The notes: a model not told the origin generated them from the letters alone. DNA of 15,830 nucleotides from Bacteroidales bacterium UBA1215 (GCA_002309475.1 DBXJ01000060.1:1-15830), one strand, 5' to 3'; positions 7,901-14,335 are shown, counted from the stretch's first letter. Numbers and translations are program-made.

Positions 7901-8173
7901 TTCGTCAAAATCTTTTTTAAAATCATTGTATAAATTTGAAGAAACTCCTTCAGAAAATTCTCTTAAGTATTTTAAAATACGCTCTTTCATTTCGCCAACA
8001 GCCTTGTTGGTAAAAGTGATGGCTAAAATTCTTTTATAAAAATAGGCGTCCTTGTCAAAGTTGACAAAACATAAATAAAGATATTCTTTGGCTAAATTAT
8101 AGGTTTTTCCTGAACCGGCAGAAGCTTCAAAAATGTGAAAACTTTTTTTTGAATCCAAATTAGATATACTCAT
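4946..8173 (-). CDS. addA: AddA-type UvrD-family helicase with C-terminal RecB-family nuclease
   Basis: This 1075-residue enzyme should unwind and degrade DNA from double-strand ends to start recombination repair. The superfamily 1A helicase motifs are all visible: Walker A A-S-A-G-S-G-K-T at 17-24; ITFTNKAVGEMKER (Ia); I392-D-E-F-Q-D-T (Walker B); GDKKQAIYRFR (III); STNYRSKKEV (IV); V738-H-K-S-K-G-L-E (V); V822-A-C-T-R-A-K-D-R (VI). The C-terminus has a PD-(D/E)XK nuclease with D1010 in IIDRL, D1024-Y-K1026 in IIDYKTG, and a following Q-x-x-W-Y-A motif, so the nuclease looks intact. Length and layout fit AddA; an AddB partner would be expected but is not in the window. The start is 2 nt after queE, implying co-transcription. 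RecB proper or another UvrD-nuclease fusion are alternatives, but AddA fits best for Bacteroidota. Confidence 0.88.
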   Translation of the reverse strand: MSISNLDSKKSFHIFEASAGSGKTYNLAKEYLYLCFVNFDKDAYFYKRILAITFTNKAVGEMKERILKYLREFSEGVSSNLYNDFKKDFDENMLKSHSKAILHNILHDYSHFSICTIDTFFQQLARSFAIELNIPINATIELNESLLVDKIVNNLIDQIGEHEDKVVNKKLMEFFDYIIGEEKSLNSLETSLASTGKEIYQEDYLTYKESIQQFIKELDETKLQHISKRIADDSVAKQAAQDIIDIFEDPDLKEYINKPSFYNWFLKCSQGNIGNPTDTLQSMINGETALYAKKTKESVKNRIEALRPTIEDRFETIVKFIKYKNSYEALEKKIYAVRLLLKMDELRELIKAKDKIVHISEAKTELAKIITDHSVAPFVYYKLGNRYNYIFIDEFQDTSKVQWHNLKPLSEEVMSKRVVSNVDKTGQTILFGDKKQAIYRFRNGDVRLMDEMTKKNEQNQFYHPENNIIKLSTNYRSKKEVVEFNNTFFKQSKERERHAENELLVRVYEDSEQTYHRKDGNGYVALHVTDFASKIDDVAEKFNKDIYAIIQQVKKCGYQLNDIAILLRKKDKIPSIIQYLANPPLGTNRKKIACISEESLSLKNNAEVQFLIAMLYFLQDVKDAIALTKIQLYLGKDFSKVKNFDQEKDIWNFFKELQIEFDERDYKKCRNLSLYQQVEYLMDRFDLPNNSFTLTFCNKVFEFSNNKQYAEYQFFEYWEDNDFSIIAPQGNAVNILTVHKSKGLEYPIVIYPKFSSTASGHENLRWQNIPQELCQYMGLQPTGGERKTLINIQKDLQNGFFSDAYQEEQYLQELDEENADYVACTRAKDRLYILLSDKSDKEKEKQVHKLVDDYIDIFDGQTNAKDKEELQNTVKEEQIELELSVYAKGDINEQKSTKKEDDETNETIVCRPTGFYDIPITNDTDNSEKKWGRKVHQYFSQIVTKNDIERVKDKVEKECSTEDKEKIFKNIDIVFKNNENILFGPEGSIVKNEIAIWYRENENAQTKIIDRLVLCPDHTAYIIDYKTGSNHDENEETYKKQVNWYAQLITEMGYKVTIKKLLYINKESDMEFVDV

Positions 8174-8175
8174 AT

Positions 8176-8784
8176 TTATCTAATATTTAAGTATTTGTGT
8201 ATTTGTAGTGATATTTTCCATTGAGGATGTTGCATAATATATGCTACTATCAAAGGTTCAATTTTTTGTCTCTGCTCCCATTCCGGTTGCAGATATAAAA
8301 GACAATTTATATTTACTTTTTTTGCGTGTTGCTCTGCAAAAGCAAAGTCCTCAGGTGTTTCAACAACAACTTTTATTTCATTGGCTTTTAAATAAAATTC
8401 TTCTTTTACCTGTGTGTTTTTTTTCGGGGAAAGACATATCCAATTCCAACTGCCACTCAATGAATGTGTTCCGGAAGTTTCCAAATGTGTGGCAATCTGT
8501 AAAGATTGCAAATTTTGACATAACAAATCCAGATTGTGCATACAAGGTTCTCCGCCGGTAACAATTACATGTTTTGCTTTGTTGGAAACAATTTCTGCCA
8601 CCAATTCCTCCACCGGCAACAAAGGAAAGTGATCACTCCAAGCTTCTTTTACATCGCAAAAAGGACAATGTACATCACATCCTGCCAAACGAATAAAAAA
8701 AGCTGCTAATCCACTATGAAATCCTTCTCCCTGCAGAGAATAAAACTTTTCCACTATCGGTAATACATCTCTTTGTTTTCCCAT
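8176..8784 (-). CDS. queE: 7-carboxy-7-deazaguanine synthase (radical SAM)
   Basis: QueE converts 6-carboxy-tetrahydropterin to 7-carboxy-7-deazaguanine, a step in preQ0/queuosine synthesis for tRNA. The 202-residue protein starts with the family hallmark FYSLQGEG (residues 14-21). It continues with R-L-A-G-C36-D-V-H-C40-P-F-C43-D, the CX3CX2C cluster that binds the radical-SAM [4Fe-4S] centre. T76-G-G-E-P80 is the SAM-binding GGE motif, HLETSGT binds substrate or metal, and LSPKK and EIKVVVE lie in the later strands. The length is typical. No other queuosine gene (queC, queD, queF) is next to it; its partner in the transcript is the AddA-like helicase, an association without obvious functional logic. 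The TACCTTTG promoter element sits 26 nt before the ATG. Confidence 0.93.
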   Translation of the reverse strand: MGKQRDVLPIVEKFYSLQGEGFHSGLAAFFIRLAGCDVHCPFCDVKEAWSDHFPLLPVEELVAEIVSNKAKHVIVTGGEPCMHNLDLLCQNLQSLQIATHLETSGTHSLSGSWNWICLSPKKNTQVKEEFYLKANEIKVVVETPEDFAFAEQHAKKVNINCLLYLQPEWEQRQKIEPLIVAYIMQHPQWKISLQIHKYLNIR

Positions 8785-8809
8785 GTCTTCCTAATGATTC
8801 TTTATCATG

Positions 8810-8817
8810 CAAAGGTA
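8810..8817 (-). promoter_or_regulatory. Bacteroidota -7 promoter element TACCTTTG for queE-addA
   Basis: The minus strand reads TACCTTTG from 8817 to 8810, an exact TAnnTTTG match ending 26 nt before the queE ATG. It gives a leader of roughly 20 nt. The -33 region is AT-rich without a clear TTTG. Confidence 0.65.
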
Positions 8818-8925
8818 GCATTTTTAACAATATCTTTAAATATTTTTTTCAGCAAGATAATTATTTGTAAATCAAATGAATATAAAAAATATCTTTTAGA
8901 ATGCAAAAGTTATTGTTTTTTATTG

Positions 8926-8933
8926 TAATTTTG
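8926..8933 (+). promoter_or_regulatory. Bacteroidota -7 promoter element TAATTTTG for the TraR-lspA operon
   Basis: TAATTTTG matches TAnnTTTG and lies 67 nt before the ATG at 9000, in the 215-nt divergent region between queE and the plus-strand operon. The rest of that region (8818-8925 and 8934-8999) is AT-rich with no other recognisable element. Confidence 0.55.
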
Positions 8934-8999
8934 ACTTTTGAAAAAACACGACAAAAAATAGATGATAATTGATTTTTTTAATCATTAAAGATAAGCTTT

Positions 9000-9398
9000 A
9001 TGGAAGATAAAAATACAACGGGAAAACGATATTCTGATGAAGATTTAGAGATGTTTCGTCAACTGATTCTTAAAAAATTAGAAAAGGCACGTGAAGACAT
9101 GAAAGTGTTGATGGATTCCGTGAATGGATCTGACGGCAATGATGTTTTAGATACATCTCCTTCTATTATATTGGTAGAAGAAGGACAAAGCACACAATTT
9201 AAAGAAGAAAACAGCCGTTTGGCAGGCCGTTTGCAAAAGTATATCAAAAGTTTGGAGGGAGCGCTCATTCGCATTGAAAACAAAACTTATGGTATTTGCC
9301 GAGAAACCGGTGAATTGATTCCCAAAGAACGTTTGATGAGTGTGCCTAATGCCACTTTGTCGTATAATGCCAAAATCAATGAAAAAAAGAAAAAATAA
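9000..9398 (+). CDS. TraR/DksA-family protein without the zinc cysteines
   Basis: This 132-residue protein has the DksA layout: an N-terminal coiled-coil helical hairpin (about residues 11-95, with EDLEMFRQLILKKLEKARED and the return helix around ENSRLAGRLQKYIKSLEGALIRIEN) followed by the YGICRETGELIPKERL zinc-finger-like block. Only one of the four zinc cysteines remains (C100); the equivalents of the others are T103, S121 and A124. This degenerate finger is common in Bacteroidota members and need not mean loss of function. DksA-type proteins insert the coiled-coil tip into the RNA polymerase secondary channel and, with ppGpp, tune initiation; whether this one does is not known. It is the first gene of a tight operon with lspA, a frequent arrangement in the phylum. 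Confidence 0.85.
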   Translation: MEDKNTTGKRYSDEDLEMFRQLILKKLEKAREDMKVLMDSVNGSDGNDVLDTSPSIILVEEGQSTQFKEENSRLAGRLQKYIKSLEGALIRIENKTYGICRETGELIPKERLMSVPNATLSYNAKINEKKKK

Positions 9399-10028
9399 GT
9401 GAAGAAAAAGTATATTCTTCTAATTGTATCGGCATTTATATTGATTTTCCTAGATCAACTGCTAAAATTTTGGGTAAAAACCCACATGTTTCTAGGAGAA
9501 GAAATAAATATCTTCGGCAACTGGTTCAAATTGTATTTTATAGAAAACGAAGGCATGGCTTTCGGTATGGCTTTTGGCGGAAATTTGGGAAAATACTTGT
9601 TGACAATATTCCGTATGGTTGCTGCCATATTTATTGCCTGGGTTTGTATAAAAATGGTACAAAAAAATACTCCCGCACGCTTGTTGGCTTGTGCTGTATT
9701 AGTTTTCGCCGGAGCTATCGGCAATGTGATTGATTGTATTTTTTATGGCAAAATATTTTCCGTCAGCGAATATTATGGTTCCGTAGCCCAATGGGGTGGT
9801 CAATATGCCCCATGGCTACAAGGAAAGGTAGTGGATATGTTGCGATTTGACTTGTTTACCATCCATTTTCCAAGTTGGTTTCCTTTTTGTGGTGGACAAT
9901 ATATGAGTTTCTTCCCTGCCATTTTCAATTTGGCCGATACATGGGTAACAATAGGCTTGTTTGCTACTATCCTATTTTGTTATAAGCCCTTATCTCAATT
10001 TATCGCTTCTTTTGAAACGAAAAAATAA
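9399..10028 (+). CDS. lspA: Lipoprotein signal peptidase (signal peptidase II)
   Basis: LspA is an inner-membrane aspartic protease that removes signal peptides from prolipoproteins after lipidation. The 209-residue protein has four hydrophobic segments and the family signatures: D19-x-x-x-K23 in the first helix, N50-E-G-M-A-F-G, A-G-x-I-G-N109-x-I-D112, and F-N177-L-A-D180. D112 and D180 are the predicted catalytic pair. The stretch between them is about 65 residues, much longer than in E. coli, with W/G/P-rich periplasmic segments (WGGQYAPWLQGKVVDML, FPSWFPFCGG). This insert is usual for Bacteroidota LspA, as I recall them. The start is a GTG directly after the TAA of the upstream gene and in the same frame. 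No later ATG would preserve the first helix, so GTG is the start. The lipoprotein at 458-1390 would be a substrate. Confidence 0.93.
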   Translation: MKKKYILLIVSAFILIFLDQLLKFWVKTHMFLGEEINIFGNWFKLYFIENEGMAFGMAFGGNLGKYLLTIFRMVAAIFIAWVCIKMVQKNTPARLLACAVLVFAGAIGNVIDCIFYGKIFSVSEYYGSVAQWGGQYAPWLQGKVVDMLRFDLFTIHFPSWFPFCGGQYMSFFPAIFNLADTWVTIGLFATILFCYKPLSQFIASFETKK

Positions 10029-10036
10029 AATATATT

Positions 10037-11419
10037 ATGTTTCAAAAACTATCAATGGCAGTTTTTTTTGTTCTCTTTGCTATTGCTAGTGTAAAAGCAC
10101 AATCTTACATAGTGGATTCCATTGCCATTAGTGGCAATAAAAAAACGAAAAATGCTATTATTTTAAGAGAATTAGTCTTTCAACCCGGAGATACAATATC
10201 CGAACAAGATATTGACCCGTTGATAGAAGAATCTAAAAACAATCTCAGCAATATTGAACTATTCAATCTAATAGACATTGTCTATCAAATACAAGGCGAC
10301 AAAATTGAGTTTCATGTAAGAGTAGAAGAACAGTGGTACTATATTCCTTATATATATATACGTTCTGCTAAAGGCAATTTTAATACATGGTGGAAAACCC
10401 GGCAATGGAATATGCTCACCTATGGTTTGCAAGTGAAAAATGCAAACTTTTCAGGTAGAAGAGATTATTTTTCCGTTGCAGTGGCATTCGGCTATGACAA
10501 TGCCCTATCGGTACAATATGCTATGCCGTATATTACCAAAAAACGAAATTTCGGTTTGCAATTTGGTGTCAGTGCCAATGCAAGCAGAAAAGTCGCATAC
10601 ACTGTTGACAACTACCAATTGCAATATTTTTTAAGCAATAAAAAAATCATCAGAAAAGGATTTTCCGTATCGGCGGGTTTTACCTATCGGCCGAAATATC
10701 ATCTCACTTGGCAGGTAGACATCGCCTATCACCACACTTTATATGGCGACACTATTTTTAAAAACTATCCCGATTTTTGGACCAACAACACCATCAATTA
10801 TTTTCAATTTTATACTAAATTGAAATTAGACCATCGAAATTATGCTTCCTATCCTTTAGAAGGTTATTATATAGATGTAATTGGTGAAAAGTTGGGATTT
10901 GGTCTTCCATTTGAGCATGTTCATGCAGGTTCTCTGCAGACCAATTTTCGCTACTATGTGCCTGTTGTCAAACAATTGTATTTCGGTATAGGTATGACAG
11001 CCTACACCGTTTGGGGTCGCTATCCGTTGCAAGTGGTGAAATGTTTGGGAGCCAACGACATTGAAATGCGGGGATTGTATTCTTATTTGATTCCGGCTCA
11101 ACATTTAATCTTGCTGAAAACCAATTTCAAAGTGGAATTGTTGCCACCGAAATTTGTAAGAATAAGAAATTGGGATACAAGAATAGGACATTTGAGTTTT
11201 GCTTGTTATTGGAATTTTTTCTCCGACATGGTCTATTTTATCCCGGATGCAAACTATAATTCTTTAAGCAAATCTTCCCCGCTAAACCAATTACAAAACA
11301 TTTTAGGCATGGGATTGGATGTTGTTACGTCATACGACAAAGTTATTCGACTTGAAATATCATACGATTTTCAACTGGGAAAGATTTTTTATGGGCTGAA
11401 TTTTAAAGCCGGAATATAA
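10037..11419 (+). CDS. Omp85/BamA-superfamily outer-membrane protein with one POTRA domain
   Basis: This 460-residue protein has a Sec signal peptide (residues 1-21, cleavage A21-Q22) and one POTRA-like domain at about 23-98: YIVDSIAISGNKKTKNAIILREL, then GD-x-I-S-E-x-D and E-L-F-N...I-x-F-x-V-R-V-E-E. The rest (about 100-460) is rich in alternating aromatic/polar strands typical of a 16-stranded beta barrel, ending in a strand with FKAGI. The barrel contains E-M344-R345-G346-L-Y, which corresponds to the conserved (V/L)RG(F/Y) motif that plugs the lumen in Omp85 proteins. With a single POTRA it is not BamA itself (five POTRAs) but a smaller relative, perhaps a TamA- or FhaC-like transporter or insertase; the substrate is unknown. 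It begins 9 nt after lspA and belongs to the same operon, placing it in envelope biogenesis. Confidence 0.8.
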   Translation: MFQKLSMAVFFVLFAIASVKAQSYIVDSIAISGNKKTKNAIILRELVFQPGDTISEQDIDPLIEESKNNLSNIELFNLIDIVYQIQGDKIEFHVRVEEQWYYIPYIYIRSAKGNFNTWWKTRQWNMLTYGLQVKNANFSGRRDYFSVAVAFGYDNALSVQYAMPYITKKRNFGLQFGVSANASRKVAYTVDNYQLQYFLSNKKIIRKGFSVSAGFTYRPKYHLTWQVDIAYHHTLYGDTIFKNYPDFWTNNTINYFQFYTKLKLDHRNYASYPLEGYYIDVIGEKLGFGLPFEHVHAGSLQTNFRYYVPVVKQLYFGIGMTAYTVWGRYPLQVVKCLGANDIEMRGLYSYLIPAQHLILLKTNFKVELLPPKFVRIRNWDTRIGHLSFACYWNFFSDMVYFIPDANYNSLSKSSPLNQLQNILGMGLDVVTSYDKVIRLEISYDFQLGKIFYGLNFKAGI

Positions 11420-11491
11420 ATTAAACCATTTAAAATCAATTATTTAAAACAAATATTCAATATTTAAAAAAAATTTTTTTATTTTTATATG

Positions 11492-11519
11492 TTTGATATT
11501 CAAAATAATTGTACATTTG
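11492..11519 (+). promoter_or_regulatory. Promoter of the HU gene (TTTG ... TACATTTG)
   Basis: TTTG at 11492-11495 and TACATTTG at 11512-11519 match the Bacteroidota -33 and -7 elements, separated by 16 nt, slightly shorter than the usual 19 to 21. Transcription would begin near 11524, giving a 50-nt A-rich leader before the HU ATG at 11574, fitting a highly expressed gene. Confidence 0.65.
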
Positions 11520-11573
11520 CATTTTAAAATTTAAAGAAAAAGAATATTATTAATATTTAAAAATTTTAGTAAA

Positions 11574-11864
11574 ATGACAAAAGCAGATTTAGTAGCAGAA
11601 ATCGCTACAAAAACAGGTGTAGAAAAAGCACAAGTACAAGACGTAGTAGAAGCATTCATGGGAACAGTTAAAGCTTCTTTGTTAAAGAAAGAAAACGTAT
11701 ATTTGAGAGGATTTGGTAGCTTTATTATTAAAGCAAGAGCTCAAAAAACTGGTAGAAATATTTCTAAAGGTACCACTTTGAATATACCGGCTCACAATAT
11801 TCCGGCTTTCAAACCAGCTAAATCATTCGCAAATACTATCAAGGCAAAAACAAAAGTTAAATAA
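11574..11864 (+). CDS. hup: HU-family nucleoid DNA-binding protein
   Basis: This 96-residue protein is a typical HU/IHF-family histone-like protein that bends and compacts DNA as a dimer. The N-terminal helices (MTKADLVAEIATKTGV, then QVQDVVEAFMGTVKASL) are followed by LRGFGSFIIKAR, the beta-sheet segment with conserved G-F-G-S-F. The DNA-intercalating arm runs around residues 57-82, with GRN, KGTTLNIPAHNIPAFKPAK and the proline at the arm tip, and a Lys-rich tail (KAKTKVK). The length fits HU rather than the longer Bacteroidota HU-like paralogs. It has its own promoter and is followed 16 nt later by the tiny COX24-like gene; both end at the terminator near 12047. Specific HU versus IHF assignment cannot be made from sequence alone. 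Confidence 0.93.
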   Translation: MTKADLVAEIATKTGVEKAQVQDVVEAFMGTVKASLLKKENVYLRGFGSFIIKARAQKTGRNISKGTTLNIPAHNIPAFKPAKSFANTIKAKTKVK

Positions 11865-11880
11865 TTAAAACATTAGTACT

Positions 11881-11970
11881 ATGCCAAGCGGTAAAAAAAG
11901 AAAAAGACATAAAATGTCAACGCATAAACGCAAAAAACGTTTACGCAAAGACAGACATAAGAAGAAATAG
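11881..11970 (+). CDS. 29-residue highly basic AURKAIP1/COX24 (mS38/bS22)-like protein
   Basis: A short open frame starts at the ATG 16 nt after the HU stop and encodes 29 residues, of which 18 are Lys or Arg and 4 are His, with MPSGKKRKRHKM at the start and RHKKK at the end. I recognise it as the Bacteroidota small protein assigned to the AURKAIP1/COX24 domain (by memory, not search). That domain is also in mitochondrial ribosomal protein mS38 and the mycobacterial ribosomal protein bS22, which bind near the 30S decoding region. A ribosomal role is therefore the best guess, not proven. The composition is far from random coding and the frame is closed by TAG just before a strong terminator, so it is likely a real gene co-transcribed with HU. 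Confidence 0.85.
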   Translation: MPSGKKRKRHKMSTHKRKKRLRKDRHKKK

Positions 11971-11995
11971 TTTTTACTAACTATTTTTACATATA

Positions 11996-12047
11996 AAACT
12001 AAATCGCATATTCCCCAATTTGTGAATATGAGGTTTAGTTTTTTTAT
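11996..12047 (+). terminator. Rho-independent terminator after HU and the COX24-like gene
   Basis: Arms 11996-12013 and 12024-12041 form an 18-bp stem with one G-U pair and one mismatch and a 10-nt loop, followed by a T run through 12047. It is a clear terminator of the HU transcript. It sits 46 nt in front of the rng start codon, and no TAnnTTTG element is visible between them, so the source of rng transcription is not obvious. Confidence 0.85.
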
Positions 12048-12081
12048 TTTTAACTGTTTTTATAATAAAATTTTTTATAAC

Positions 12082-12087
12082 AAGGAG
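12082..12087 (+). promoter_or_regulatory. rng: Shine-Dalgarno sequence AAGGAG in front of the TTG start of rng
   Basis: AAGGAG lies 5 nt before the TTG at 12093. No other gene here has such a site, as expected for Bacteroidota. It decides the start: an in-frame TAA at 12078-12080 excludes an earlier one, and the next Met is far inside the S1 domain. Confidence 0.75.
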
Positions 12088-12092
12088 TTGTT

Positions 12093-13685
12093 TTGAGTAA
12101 GGAATTATTTATAGGTTCAGATGAGAATGAGGTGAAAATCGCCTTGTTAGAAGATAAGATTTTAGTAGAATTACACAAGGAAAAAACTTCTGATGACTTT
12201 CGCGTCGGCGACATTTATATAGGTAGAGTTAAAAGAATTATTCCGGGGTTGAATGCTGCTTTTATAGACATCGGTCACGAAAAAGATGCCTTTTTGCACT
12301 ATTTGGATTTAGGTCCTAATATATTAACTTTCAACAAATATGTAAAAAATTGCTTGAATGGAAATATAAAAAGTTCTTCCTTGGAAAATATTGATATAGA
12401 ACCACAAATTGCTAAAACAGGAAAAATAAAAGATGTACTTTCTGTAGGAGATTTGGTACTTGTACAAATAGCAAAAGAAGCCATTTCGACCAAAGGTCCC
12501 CGTTTGACAGGTGAAATATCGTTAGCAGGCAGATATAGTGTGTTGGTACCTTTTTCCGACAAAGTGATGTTGTCACAAAAAATTGCCGGTAAAGACGAAA
12601 GAAACCGTCTTCGCAAAATTATGACAAGCATCAAAGCTAAAAATATGGGTATCATTGTTCGAACTGTTGCCAAAGATCAAAGCATGGCAGTGCTGCATGC
12701 AGATATGCGAGCTATGATGGATAAATGGAAAGAGGTGGTAAAGCATATCAGCGGCACCAAATTCCCTAAACGTATCATCAGCGAGTTGGACAAAGTTTCC
12801 ACCATATTGCGAGATATGCTCAACGACACCTTTGATGCCATCTATGTCGGACAAAACTATTTTCAAGAAGTAAAATCTTACATTAATACTATTGCCCCTG
12901 AAAAATTAGACATTATCAAACTACACAAGGGGAATATTCCTATTTTTGAATACTACGGCATTGACAAACAGATAAAAAGTTCTTTCGGCAAAAGTGTTTC
13001 CATTCGTGGAGGCATCTATTTGGTGATAGAACACACCGAAGCCATGCACGTTATAGATGTCAATAGTGGTCACAGAGTCAATTCCGAACACACACAAGAA
13101 GACAATGCCTTGGAAGTGAACATACAGGCTGCCAAAGAGATAGCTCGTCAGTTACGGTTGCGAGATATGGGAGGTATTATCATCGTAGATTTTATTGACA
13201 TGCGATTGGCAGAACACCGAAAGGAACTTTATACTTGCATGGTAGATGCCATGAATGCCGACAAAGCTCGACATACCATTTTGCCGATTAACAAATTCGG
13301 CTTAATACAAATTACCCGACAAAGAGTTCGTCCAGCGGTAGATATTGAAGTAAGAGAATGTTGTCCGTCGTGTAACGGAACCGGTATGGTACGTCCACCT
13401 GTATTGATTGTTGACGATATTGAAAACAATTTACAGTTGGTGGTAGAACGACAAAAAGAGAAAAAACTTACTTTAGAAGTCCACCCATTTCTATATGCCT
13501 ATCTCCATCAAGGACTTATTAGCAAACGTTGGAAATGGATGTGGAAATATAAATGCAGACTAAAGATAGTGGCAAGAGAATCGTTCCAATTTTTGGAATA
13601 TAGATTTTTCAGCGACCATATCGGAGAAATCAATTTTTGGATGCCGACCGGCACCAATTCTGAATATAGAGAAATACAGCAATAG
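12093..13685 (+). CDS. rng: Ribonuclease G/E family endoribonuclease
   Basis: This 530-residue enzyme cleaves single-stranded, 5'-monophosphorylated RNA in rRNA processing and mRNA decay. The N-terminus (KELFIGSDENEVKIALLEDKILVELHKEK) is the family start. It is followed by an S1 domain, split by an inserted segment (about 76-105): GDIYIGRVKRIIPGLNAAFIDIGHEKDAFLHY, then VGDLVLVQIAKEAISTKGPRLTGEI. The DNase I-like catalytic domain carries the magnesium-binding aspartates D322 (VIDVNSG) and D366 (IIVDFIDM). The zinc link C424-P-S-C427-N-G-T-G closes the conserved region, with a short C-terminal domain after it. Length matches RNase G rather than E. coli RNase E, whose long scaffold tail is missing. 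It starts with TTG behind a Shine-Dalgarno site and is followed 2 nt later by the DUF4159 gene. Confidence 0.93.
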   Translation: MSKELFIGSDENEVKIALLEDKILVELHKEKTSDDFRVGDIYIGRVKRIIPGLNAAFIDIGHEKDAFLHYLDLGPNILTFNKYVKNCLNGNIKSSSLENIDIEPQIAKTGKIKDVLSVGDLVLVQIAKEAISTKGPRLTGEISLAGRYSVLVPFSDKVMLSQKIAGKDERNRLRKIMTSIKAKNMGIIVRTVAKDQSMAVLHADMRAMMDKWKEVVKHISGTKFPKRIISELDKVSTILRDMLNDTFDAIYVGQNYFQEVKSYINTIAPEKLDIIKLHKGNIPIFEYYGIDKQIKSSFGKSVSIRGGIYLVIEHTEAMHVIDVNSGHRVNSEHTQEDNALEVNIQAAKEIARQLRLRDMGGIIIVDFIDMRLAEHRKELYTCMVDAMNADKARHTILPINKFGLIQITRQRVRPAVDIEVRECCPSCNGTGMVRPPVLIVDDIENNLQLVVERQKEKKLTLEVHPFLYAYLHQGLISKRWKWMWKYKCRLKIVARESFQFLEYRFFSDHIGEINFWMPTGTNSEYREIQQ

Positions 13686-13687
13686 AA

Positions 13688-14332
13688 ATGTTAAAAAAAT
13701 GGCTTTGTTGTTGTTTGTTATTGCTTAACTTCTATGCCGGTGCCCAACAAATTGCACTATTAAAATATAGAGGTGGCGGTGATTGGTATGCCAATCCGAC
13801 TTCTCTGCCCAATTTAATCAAATTCTGCAACAAAGAATTGAAAACCGATTTAGACCTAACTCCTGCCACAGTAGAAGTAGGAAGCAAGGAAATTTTCAAT
13901 TATCCTTTTTTACACATGACCGGACACGGAAATGTATCTTTTTCGGATGCGGAAGTGAAAAATTTGCGTAAATATCTTATTTCCGGAGGATTTTTGCACA
14001 TAGACGACAACTATGGCATAGACGTTTCGGTGCGAAGAGAAATGAAAAAGGTTTTTCCGGAATTAGATTTTGTGGAGTTGCCATTCTCTCACGATATCTA
14101 TCACCAAACTTTCAATTTCAGCAACGGACTGCCGAAAATTCATGAACACGACAACAAACGTCCTCAGGGGTTTGGTTTGATATATAAGGGCAGACTGGTA
14201 TGTTTTTATACCTATGAATGTGATTTAGGCGACGGCTGGGAAGATGCCTCCGTACATGGAGATGATGAATCCACAAGATTGAAAGCTTTGCGAATGGGAG
14301 CAAATATTATTCACTATGTATTTACCAATTAG
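13688..14332 (+). CDS. Secreted or periplasmic DUF4159 protein
   Basis: This 214-residue protein has a signal peptide (LKK, then a Cys/Leu-rich core, AGA-QQ; likely cleavage after A19). The mature part is compact: IALLKYRGGGDWYANPTSLPN, FLHMTGHGNVSFSDAEVKNLRKYLISGGFLHIDDNYG, then LPFSHDIYHQTFNF and NGLPKIHEHD, ending in CFYTYECDLGDGWED and ALRMGANIIHY. These blocks match my memory of the DUF4159 family of Bacteroidota and some other Gram-negatives. The fold is thought to be related to class I glutamine amidotransferase/ThuA-like domains, but no catalytic Cys nucleophile is obvious, and function is unknown. Spacing of 2 nt from rng and 3 nt to the next gene shows one operon; the neighbours are RNA-related, yet this protein is exported. 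Confidence 0.8.
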   Translation: MLKKWLCCCLLLLNFYAGAQQIALLKYRGGGDWYANPTSLPNLIKFCNKELKTDLDLTPATVEVGSKEIFNYPFLHMTGHGNVSFSDAEVKNLRKYLISGGFLHIDDNYGIDVSVRREMKKVFPELDFVELPFSHDIYHQTFNFSNGLPKIHEHDNKRPQGFGLIYKGRLVCFYTYECDLGDGWEDASVHGDDESTRLKALRMGANIIHYVFTN

Positions 14333-14335
14333 AAG

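Noticed and set aside
11461..11490. A- and T-run palindrome as a terminator after the Omp85 gene
   Set aside because: Contains no G/C pairs, and the stem cannot be separated from low complexity in this AT-rich spacer.
12061..12066. TATAAT as a -10 box for rng
   Set aside because: Bacteroidota primary sigma uses TAnnTTTG, there is no matching -35, and the region is almost pure A/T.
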